Source of the DNA: Chlorocebus sabaeus
Taxonomy: Eukaryota > Chordata > Mammalia > Primates > Cercopithecidae
Length of the DNA: 64,000 bases
Direction of reading: 5' to 3'
Assembly (NCBI RefSeq): GCF_047675955.1
Contig: NC_132904.1
Location: 56,787,435 to 56,851,434, forward strand
How positions within the stretch are numbered: the stretch's first letter is position 1; every line of letters starts with the position of its first letter. The translations under genes were made by a program, and so were the position numbers. A model generated the notes under the pieces. That model was not told where the DNA came from. It searched no databases and saw only the letters and a program-made list of their open reading frames with translations. This document shows, one piece after another, positions 56,710 to 64,000 of the stretch.

Positions 56710-56867
56710 CGATCTCCTCGGTGGCCCCGTTTCAGGGGCCCAGGTTTCCTGTGTTGTTGCTTTGAATGCTGAGATCCCATGGGCCAGGGATTGCCTCCTG
56801 GGAACAAAATCCCTGTCTCGGCAAAGAAAGAAACCCAGAAAGAAGGCAAAGGTGTCCTGGCCCCCAT
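56710..56867 (-). CDS. TUB: TUB exon 1a, start of long isoform
   Basis: The 158-nt coding part begins at ATG 56867-56865 in a strong context (ACAATGG: A at -3, G at +4) and ends in phase 2 before donor GTAAGC. It encodes 52 residues plus a split Arg codon. Residues 1-29 include a hydrophobic, aromatic run (LPSFWVSFFAETGILFP). A second in-frame Met is residue 30, and the stretch from there is basic (MGSQHSKQQHRKPGPLKRG). Against the human protein as recalled there is an added Gln (QQH versus QH), Asn for Thr at 26 and Gly for Arg near the end, which would make the long isoform 562 residues. The first 20 residues are not a classic signal peptide because no basic n-region or cleavage motif is obvious. 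A longer unspliced ORF overlaps in another frame and is not real. Confidence 0.95.
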
Positions 56868-57001
56868 TGTGGCCAGAGGATGGAGCGGGTTTGAAGGATG
56901 GCCCCACTTCAGGCTGCACAGTAAGACCTGGAGCCTGTTGAAATTCCCTGTATTCGCCTCAGTACTGAAACCAGCACAAGCCCACTTGGGTGTCTCCCTT
57001 C

Positions 57002-57015
57002 ATCACCGTGGCAAC
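57002..57015. promoter_or_regulatory. RFX half-site with degenerate partner
   Basis: ATCACC-GT-GGCAAC fits GTNRCC-N2-RGYAAC except for the first base. The GGCAAC half is intact. It is 135-148 bp upstream of the long-isoform ATG, the closest of the three sites. Confidence 0.4.
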
Positions 57016-57156
57016 AGTCAGACTAACAACCACCATCACCCATTAATTAGGACATGGAAACGTCTTCTGGTCGCAGTCTCCCTCCCAAACCCTTCAGGAC
57101 CAGACTGAATCCTCAAGGTCTCAGTGGCCATGCCACACAGGGACACCCAATTGCTG

Positions 57157-57170
57157 GTTTCCATGGCAAT
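57157..57170. promoter_or_regulatory. RFX X-box-like site, one mismatch
   Basis: GTTTCCATGGCAAT matches 13 of 14 positions of the X-box consensus (last base T instead of C). It lies 290-303 bp upstream of the long-isoform ATG and 30 bp from the perfect site. Two sites this close are typical of RFX-controlled promoters; function is inferred. Confidence 0.5.
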
Positions 57171-57199
57171 GGGGAGGCCGAGTCTCTCTGCATCTGTAG

Positions 57200-57213
57200 G
57201 TTACTATAGCAAC
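57200..57213. promoter_or_regulatory. RFX X-box, full match, upstream of TUB exon 1a
   Basis: GTTACTATAGCAAC matches the 14-bp X-box consensus GTHNYYATRRNAAC at every position. X-boxes bind RFX factors, which drive ciliary genes. It lies 333-346 bp upstream of the long-isoform ATG. By a rough uniform-base estimate about 0.2 perfect matches are expected in 64 kb. Binding is inferred, not shown. Confidence 0.6.
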
Positions 57214-57564
57214 CCTGGCAGAGCCAAGTGCACTGAGGACAAAGGCCCCATCTGGAGGAACCACAGAGGACACATTCACCGCTGCCCTCTCTGTGGCCAG
57301 TTCTGTGCTAGGGCTCAGGTTGTGTGCTGGGAAACGCACACATCATGCCTTCTAGGGACTGATGGAAGATCTAGGATTTGCTCATCTGTGTCTTCAGCTT
57401 CTTGTCCTCTTCCTTCACCTGAAATGCACCTGGGGTGTTCCCATCCACTCACAAGGCCTCATCTCCCACAACTCTTACACTGAGAACATCAAAGGCTGCA
57501 TCGTGGACCCAGCCCTCTTCTAAACTCTACCTACCTGTTCTCTGGACCCTGCACCCCGGATGTC

Positions 57565-58130
57565 CCACAGCACCTCACATTGGGGTATGCAGTTTTGGAC
57601 TTCCTGTGAGTCTGAACATTCACTCTATACATTCTGTCTCTGTGAGTGACATCACTTAGCCCCTTGCGGCACCATTGTAGCTTTCTGCTTTTCCCTGTCC
57701 ACCTTCCTCTGCCAATCCAGACAATCACCAAGCACTGCTGATGCCATCTACTGAGCATCTCTCAATTCTATGCACCTCACCTTCCCTGGAGCCACTTCTG
57801 AGCAAGAGCCTTCCTGTCTGTTGCCCAGATCTTGGCATCATGATGGGCATCTATGTCTAACTTGCTCCTCCCAAATCCATCCTGCAACTGACACCAGAGT
57901 GAGCTTCCTAAGATCATGTCCTCCCAGCCCACTTACACACTACAGAAGACCCCCACTGCCTCTGGACAGAATCTAAGCTGCTTTAGTCTGCCCAATGATC
58001 CTGCCAACTGTCCAGCCTTATCTACTACCAGGCACCGGCTTTAACTCCTAATGACAACATCACCTTCTGTCTCTCCCTTTCCTCCCTCCAGTCCCACTAC
58101 TTCCCCTCTGGGTCCATCCTCGGCCATGCT
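57565..58130 (+). repeat. Probable L2 LINE
   Basis: Sense L2-like order: GCTCCTCCCAAATCCATCCT, CAGAGTGAGCTTCCTAAGAT, CTGCCTCTGGACAGAATCTA, TGATCCTGCCAACTGTCCAG. Confidence 0.6.
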
Positions 58131-59240
58131 CTTATAAAAATTACACCCAGATTTTCAACGAGAACTTGGAACAATAATTAGGAATCTTCAGGATCTAATT
58201 TCAAATATCAGAAGGAAAAGTGATACCCAGATGCAAAGCTGGACACTGCTGACCCTACCCCAAATGGACCCTGGAAACCCAGACCCCTCATCTGCTAAGC
58301 GGACAGACTGTAAGTGGTCATGGAAGAAGGGTGCAAAAGTGAGCACATTCTGTTAACACTCATGGCCTCCAGAAAATACAAGAATCACGGACATCAGCTG
58401 AGAAGGGCATCTCATCCTTCCCCTCCTGTAACACTGTTGGGAAAATCAGGCTCAGAGAAAGGAAAGGTCAAAGCCAAGGCTCCCAATATGGGGTCTTCCA
58501 TTCTCTCTGCTTAGACACATGCCTCAAAGCTGCACAGCCAGTCTCAAGGGAGTCAGTGCAAGGGGCACATGCACAGACACCCTGCATGCCGACACCTTCC
58601 AGGTGGGGAAATGGACGTGTGCATGCACCTGCAACTGGAGACCTCATCCTCAATCTCCCAGAAACTCCCCTTCACGTGTCTTTTGTCTTGCTACAGGTGG
58701 AATGGGACCTTCCAGTCAGAGTAAAGGGACATCTCAAAGTCAATGCTCAGGCCAGCACTTTCTCACGCACAACATCCTCCCTGGCTTCCTTCCTGCCAAA
58801 GCTCTCAGGTTTGGTCATAGGGTTAAATCAAGGAAAGTGGACCAGAAAAAAAGTGAACTTATCAACTGTAGATGAAGCCAGCTTCTTCCAGGGAGGTCCA
58901 TTCTTACCTTAAGGCTGGACCATGGGGCCCGTGCTACTGAGACTTGTGCCATGACCCCCTGGAGGACAACTGAGGAATGATGCTCAAACAGAACCTCACA
59001 GCTGGATAAACCCCATCTCTCAAGGGTCATAGCTCCCTGAGGCAGGCAGCCCTTTTGAGGCTAAGCTGCTGGATGGTGATTATGAAACCTCCTCATGCAT
59101 GCTCTGAGCATCAGGGTGCTTGCTCTTGCCAGAGTAGTCCCTCCATCTCTGTAGTTGGCCATTGCTACTTCACCTAAAGCTCAAACACACCTCCCTTTGG
59201 TCCTAGTTCTGTCCTCCAGGACCCCACAGAACATGACTCT
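58131..59240. other. Unique 5' flank
   Basis: No repeat recognised beyond a short MIR-like patch (AAATCAGGCTCAGAGAAAGG, near 58443). Nothing else definable. Confidence 0.5.
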
Positions 59241-59244
59241 TCAG

Positions 59245-59380
59245 TCTGTCACAGTGCTTTGCATTAGTACATTGAATGGTGAATACAACCTTCTAAGAAG
59301 GGTGCTATTATTGATATTTCACAAAAGGGTAACCTAGGGCTCAGAGAGGGGAATTCACTTGCCCAGTAAGTGGCAGAGTG
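59245..59380 (-). repeat. MIR
   Basis: Antisense MIR: AGGGTGCTATTATTGATATT, ACCTAGGGCTCAGAGAGGGG, TCACTTGCCCAGTAAGTGGC. Confidence 0.8.
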
Positions 59381-62035
59381 CATAGGAGGAATAGGAACCA
59401 TGTATTCCTATCTGCAGGAAAATAGAATGACTTACTACTGCCAGGCTAGATGACCAGCTGGTTCTGTACTACAGTGGGGACTCAGAAGGGAGATCACGGA
59501 GTGGAACAGGCAGGGCAGAGGTGCTTCTGATAGATGTCCCCTGAGACCCTCAAGCCTCCCACTGTGACAGGCATCTGGACACTGAGTGACCAGCTGGCCT
59601 AGGCCTGGATCTTGACATAACAGTGTCTCAAGTCCCAGATATAATTTGGCATCTTGGGCACCCCTTCAACACCGATCTTTCTGAAATGTCTGTTTATGTT
59701 TTAGGCTACTGGAGCACAGCCAGGGCAGGACAGGGAGAGGGTATTCTCTGGTGACAGGTGCACCCCCCGCTGACAGACCCTGCTCAGCAGAACAGAAGCC
59801 CTTCAGCGAATCAGACCTACCCTCTGCAGAAGGCTGGTTAGCAAGCATCCATGTCTACTTCAGCCTCTCACCTCCCTGTCACAAACAGATCACCACAGTT
59901 TTCCTCCAGCCTCATGCTGTCCTCTCCCTGGAGGAATGCAGGTACATGGAATGTTCTCCACCTCCATACATGTCCAGTGACGTTTTGGATCAGCGTGTCA
60001 GGGACACTGTCAGGCATGCCTGCTTGCGCTCATCCAGCCCTGGCTGGATGTGATTCTAGGAGCAGAGCAAGATCAGCATGTTCTGTCCTCCAGTTATCAC
60101 AGCAGTTACCCTGGCAACCTGTAGGCCCTCCCCGAGGTGTCTGACAGCTGAAGCAGGGTCCAGTGGGATGGAATGGAGGATGGGCACCCTGGAAGGACAG
60201 CCCATGGAGGGTCCCTCTGGGTGTCCTGCTGCCCTGGGCACCTGCTAAGAGAGAAGCTGAGCCACCCAGCCTGAGGTAGTAGACAGTGAGAGCTGAAGGG
60301 AGCAGGAGATTAGGGCCCAGCGGGAAGTGAGAACAGTGGGGCCGGCGCCAGGGTGAGCTGAATGAAGCTCTTACCTGGGGCGCAGAATTTAAAGATTTGC
60401 CAAAAAACTCAGCAGCCAAGAGATTGAATACTTCCATCAAATCAAAGCAAAACTGTCCATGATAAAAAGACTGGAGTTAGGGTAAGGTAAGTGAGGCCAA
60501 GGCCTGCAAATCCAGTGCTATATCTTGTTTTTATCAAAAGTTTGATTTTGTTGTGTATGTTTTGCATTCATTTTGAGTTTTTAAAAAACACTATATTGAA
60601 ATATCATTTATCTTAATCATTGAGCTTGTTCGAGATCCCTTGAATGTTGCACTTAAGGTCAATGCCTCTCTAGCCTCACCCTAGTCTCAGCCCTGGAGGG
60701 GAGGGACAGACTGAGTCAGGAGCAGGAACAAACACTGCCATTGAAAACGCATCATGCGACAAGGAGCCGGGAGACATGAGTTCCGGTCTGTCCCCTCCAC
60801 AGATTCTTCTCAGTTCTGATAGAATCAGATTCGGATTTCACAAGACTGCAACATGAAGATTGCTGCTGGGGAGCACAGGTGCCTAGCGTGCACATGGACC
60901 CCCTCCACACGGGGTGATAGTGAGTCATAAGGTGGCACCCACCTCCTGCCCTCAGTCAGGTTGTCTGCTAAGGGGAGGAGATGGGAGAAGAAGGGGAGAG
61001 GGGAATGGAGGGGGTGGGCAGGGAAGAAGCTGGCAATTTTGCATGACTGGGAGCAGGAATGGCAGATGAGCTATAATTGCCTGAAGCTGAGAGAGGCTGT
61101 TGATAAATGTTATTAATAATCAACCTTCAGATCTGACACCCAGCTCAGGCTGGGATTACTGTTTTGAATGGAAATTGAACCCAAACCAATAATTACCCTA
61201 GTGAGTGATGCCAGTCTTACTCTGGAGCCTGTTTTTGGCAGGGAAATGGTACCTGCATGTCAGTACCATCCCATGAGGTAGATGATCCAGCAAAGGACTT
61301 CCTCCTGGGGTCACAATAAGAGCACAAACTGGCCTGGACTCTGCCAACACAATGGGCCACAGTCAACAGAAATGCTCACCCTCTTCCTAGAACTCACAGT
61401 GGGTGAGGGGCCCCCACCCGTCATTGTCAGTCTTCAAGCAGAGTCCAGACCTCAGCCCCCACTCCCACTGTCCTTCCCCCTTGGGCTTCATGGAAGTCCC
61501 TTGTTGACATCATCCTGTGCTGTCAGAGCAGGTGCTTAGGGGGAGGGGTGGCTGTCCCCCAAACACAGGTGCAGTCCTCCAATCCTCTGTCTGGGATCCT
61601 TGGATAGCCACACATTGCTGTTAGGCTGGGAGGCTCTTGGAATGGCCTGAGCTGGGGCCAGGTGAGAGGGATGAGGTCACAGTAGGCCCCAGAGCCCATC
61701 CTAGCCCTTGACTCTAGACCCTGATTGCTCCCAGACAAGGCCGGGTATGTCCCAAAATTCTACCTGGAAACAAACTCCATTCTCCCAACCTCCCTGTATC
61801 CCTGCAGTGCCTTTCATCCTGTCTAGAGAACTCCTAGAATGTTGGCAACAGCCAGAACCAGGCTGGAGGGGGAAAGGCTGCAAGGCTGCTCCTCTCTGTG
61901 AACCAATCCCTCTCCCCAGGATACATTGTGAACTTGTCTCTTTATCCCTGGCTTCTCCTTCAGGCAGCTTGATACTAAAAATGCGTTCACCAGACAAACT
62001 GTAGCGGGATGAATGGCGACAGCAGCACTCTGTAC
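59381..62035. other. Unique 5' flank with an AT-motif cluster at 61050-61220
   Basis: 2.6 kb without recognised repeats. Segment 61050-61220 is dense in homeodomain-type TAAT motifs (CTATAATTGCC, GTTATTAATAATC, CCAATAATTACCC) amid G+C-rich surroundings, and resembles a conserved enhancer. An AT-rich patch lies at 60520-60630. Confidence 0.45.
60105..60118. promoter_or_regulatory. RFX X-box match in the 5' flank
   Basis: GTTACC-CT-GGCAAC satisfies GTNRCC-N2-RGYAAC fully. It lies 3.2 kb upstream of the long-isoform ATG, so it could only act as a distal element or be chance. Confidence 0.35.
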
Positions 62036-62039
62036 TCTT

Positions 62040-62220
62040 TACACATCACAACCCACCAAACACCTCTGCCATCTCTGCCGTGCCAGGCCCTGGGCGGGAG
62101 CAGGTGGCCCCGAGGAGAGTAAGACAGTCCCACTCTCAGGAGTGCCTGGCGGGGAGGAGTATAAGCAGGCAGGTAATTACACTGCAGGCAGTTCCTAAGG
62201 GCCCTTTCGGAAGGGGTCAA
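62040..62220 (-). repeat. L2 LINE 3' region, antisense
   Basis: GCCGTGCCAGGCCCTGGGCG, AGTAAGACAGTCCCACTCTC and GGCAGGTAATTACACTGCAG match antisense L2. Confidence 0.7.
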
Positions 62221-63170
62221 TACGTCCAGAACTACAAAGTCTGAAGAAGTCTATGAGCTGCCTCAGGGGGCAGGCAGAGCTAATCAGGCCTGGCGGGATT
62301 CAGAGTGTGTGTGACCACCATCTTCAGGCTGAAACTGGGCCTGTGAAAGGCCAGCAAGTGTCAGAAACTCCCGGAGTTCTCAAATAGGGGCAGACACCTC
62401 GAGAGTGCCATCTTGTGGCGGCACAGCGGGAATGCAGCTCTATCTTCAGGCCCCGGAGTTTCCCTCTGCTCCAGTCCAGGCCCTGAAATGGACCCCTGAA
62501 CTCAGATGTACAAAAGGGAACCAAGGAAATGACTTTTGTTTTGTTTGCAAAGGCTTGGGGCTTGCAGGAAGTGGGGCACGATGGGCCCCAGGGTGTGGAA
62601 GCGGCAGCGAAGCGGGCAGGGAAGGGGCGGTGCCTCTGGAGCTCCCTGTCTCCCAGGATCCCCCCTAGAGCATATTGGCACCCTCTAATTATCTGTTCGG
62701 CAGTGTCTCCCCACCACTCTATCGGGACCTCAGCTCTGTCACCAGCCAACAGAGGGAGTGACACAAAGCCCATGTCCAGAACTGGCCTGCTTAGTCTTTC
62801 AGGTGACAAAACAGATTTGGGGGTCCAGAGCAGCTGTGCTCATCAGCAGTTAACTCACCTTGCTCCTGTAGCCTAGGGAGGGGCTCACTGACAACTTGGG
62901 GTCAGGCAAAGGTCCTCCCTCAGCCCTCGGCTGTCCTGTTAGATTCTGAAATTCTTGTTGCCCCAGTCATTTCCTCTTTTGCCAGAGAGAGGAAGAGTGA
63001 CGAGATGTGAGGTGAATGGTCCCCAAAGAAATGTTCCCAGGTGTGGAGAACCTGGCATGATCCAGATGTGCTGGAGATGCAAAGGGAGGAGGGAGGATAG
63101 ATGCCCAGATGTGGAGCGAGAGGAAGAGAATGGACATGTGTAGGTTAAAGGGAAGTATACCCTGGGGGAA
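62221..63170. other. Unique 5' flank
   Basis: No repeat or exon recognised. Confidence 0.5.
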
Positions 63171-63174
63171 TATC

Positions 63175-63300
63175 TTAGGCATCGGCAAATTTTTTCTTGA
63201 AGGGCCAGATCTGAGGCTGTAGTGTGAAAGCAGCCATAGACAACATTTAAACCAATAAATGTGTCTGTTTTCCAACAAACGGGTTTTAAAAACAGGCTGC
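63175..63300. repeat. hAT (Charlie-group) element fragment
   Basis: CGGCAAATTTTTTCTTGAAG, GGGCCAGATCTGAGGCTGTA, GTGAAAGCAGCCATAGACAA and ACCAATAAATGTGTCTGTTT form a well-known non-autonomous hAT consensus; the subfamily is not assigned. Confidence 0.75.
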
Positions 63301-63589
63301 TGGCCCACTTGCTATGGCTCACTGATCCAATCCAAACTTGCTGCCCACAGGAGTGTCCATCCATGCTGACCACAGAGACCACAGTGCAGTAATAATCTCA
63401 TCCCAACCACTGCCAACAATTACCAGGTGCTCACCGGCTACCAGCCTACTTCACTGCTGCCTTGTAGGGCAATACTTGGTGGTGGTTGGGGGTTGGGGGT
63501 GGCACTTGTGGTGTCACAAGAATATAAGGGTCAGGACTGGAGTAGGAGAGCCCAGGGTGGGGAGAAGCTTGGCCACTGTGGACCCCCAA

Positions 63590-64000
63590 TCTCACTCCTG
63601 CGCTCCGGGCCTTTCCCCAGGCACTCGGGGGCGGGGCACTCACCTGCAGTGGGAGGCTCTGCGCAGTCGCGGCTGCCCCCCTTCCTTACCCCAGCAGGTC
63701 TCTCTCTGTCCAGCTGCTGCCCCTCCAGCCCCTTCCTGAGCAGGAAACTCCCAGAGCTAGGCAGGGGGATGGGACAGAACTGGCCCAAGGACACGCCGCC
63801 AGACAGATGACACCCCGCGGAAGGCGAGGTGGCCCGAAGGGGGAGGGAGAGTAACCCAGCACTGGGACCCAGGGCCGAGCAGAGGCCAGACTGGAATCGA
63901 CCCCTGCCCTGCGAGACTGGGCCCCGTGGCCCCCACGCCTTTCCGGGACACACCGTGGGCCTGCGCCAGCCTCCCTACCCCAGCTTCTGTCCCCTCGCAG
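63590..64000. promoter_or_regulatory. Moderately CpG-rich window edge with a strong minus-strand splice donor
   Basis: CpGs are clearly denser than in the flank but fewer than in the 14-kb island. On minus, CCCACTGCAG|GTGAGTGCC (exon side ending at 63644) is a near-perfect donor. It may end a noncoding upstream TUB exon or another transcript starting here. There is no coding evidence. Confidence 0.35.

Larger units (their letters stand above)
1..56867 (-). other. TUB: TUB locus, 5' part (coding extent, two alternative first exons)
   Basis: Seven exons on the minus strand splice into the N-terminal half of tubby, a protein that binds PI(4,5)P2 at the membrane, links to IFT-A for GPCR delivery into cilia, and can enter the nucleus. 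Order in transcription: 1a (56867-56710), 2a (56094-56047), 1b (alternative, 14368-14331), 2 (6267-6216), 3 (5809-5647), 4 (1874-1731), 5 (435-268). Junction phases agree for both paths (1a-2a-2 and 1b-2), and coding lengths through exon 5 are 733 and 565 nt. The C-terminal tubby domain lies outside the window to the left, so completeness of the gene cannot be judged. Transcription starts were not determined, so the transcribed span will extend somewhat right of 56867. Confidence 0.96.
56868..57560 (-). promoter_or_regulatory. TUB: Presumed 5' UTR and promoter of TUB long isoform
   Basis: Unique sequence directly upstream of the exon 1a ATG. It is not a CpG island, in contrast to the short-isoform promoter, suggesting tissue-restricted use. 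It holds three RFX X-box-like sites (57002, 57157, 57200). No TATA box stands out. The transcription start is unknown, so the limits are arbitrary. Confidence 0.5.

Noticed and set aside
56524..56919. 131-codon minus-strand frame overlapping exon 1a
   Set aside because: Wrong frame relative to the verified long-isoform start and runs past the splice donor.
63980..64000. Acceptor-like pyrimidine run ending CAG at the plus-strand window end
   Set aside because: Ends exactly at the border with no exon visible after it; cannot be judged.
1..64000. A novel multi-gene system such as a defence island or biosynthetic cluster
   Set aside because: The window is a primate gene locus with introns and repeats; no bacterial-type operon, second coding gene or mobile cargo was found.

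Overview
This window is mammalian, almost certainly primate, chromosomal DNA. It has interspersed Alu, MIR, L1, L2, hAT/Tigger and LTR elements and one strong CpG island. The only gene I can support is the 5' part of TUB (tubby bipartite transcription factor), read on the minus strand. Seven coding exons were placed by matching spliced translation to the known tubby N-terminus, and all have GT-AG junctions with compatible phases. Compared with the human protein as I remember it, several residues differ (for example Thr instead of Ala at short-isoform residue 92, Thr instead of Ala in exon 5, one extra Gln in the long first exon). An AluY at 15.86 kb has a 12-base deletion that I associate with Old World monkey AluYR-type elements. 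A non-human catarrhine is therefore my best guess, at moderate confidence.

Layout, right to left in the direction of TUB transcription: 57.5-64.0 kb is 5' flank, with L2/MIR relics, a hAT fragment and a moderately CpG-rich right edge. At 56.7-56.9 kb lies first exon 1a of the long isoform, with a cluster of RFX X-box-like motifs 135-350 bp upstream of its ATG. Exon 2a is at 56.05 kb. A roughly 42-kb stretch then separates this from the second promoter. It holds an old L1 carrying a Tigger/MER2 and an LTR (49.4-53.8 kb), an antisense L2 carrying a hAT element (48.3-49.4 kb), further L1 relics with two AluY copies and a 170-bp homopurine tract (41.6-46.2 kb), a solo LTR inside an Alu (37.85-38.74 kb), an AluS inside an AluJ (21.2-21.8 kb) and many MIR/L2 fossils. 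The CpG island at 14.13-14.85 kb holds first exon 1b of the short isoform. Shared exons 2 (6.2 kb), 3 (5.7 kb), 4 (1.8 kb) and 5 (0.35 kb) follow. The tubby domain exons lie beyond the left edge.

The gene logic is two alternative promoters about 42 kb apart whose first-exon sets both splice in phase 2 to shared exon 2. They give one protein starting MTSKPHSDWIPYS and another with an N-terminal extension of about 56 residues that is hydrophobic, then strongly basic. The shared exons encode the amphipathic segment that in TUB/TULP3 binds the IFT-A ciliary complex, two basic nuclear-localisation clusters and a disordered linker. I found no credible second protein-coding gene, tRNA, rRNA or CRISPR. 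The most interesting leads are the X-box cluster at the long-isoform promoter, a latent N-myristoylation signal at an internal in-frame Met of exon 1a, and the homopurine/antisense-Alu cassette in the intron.
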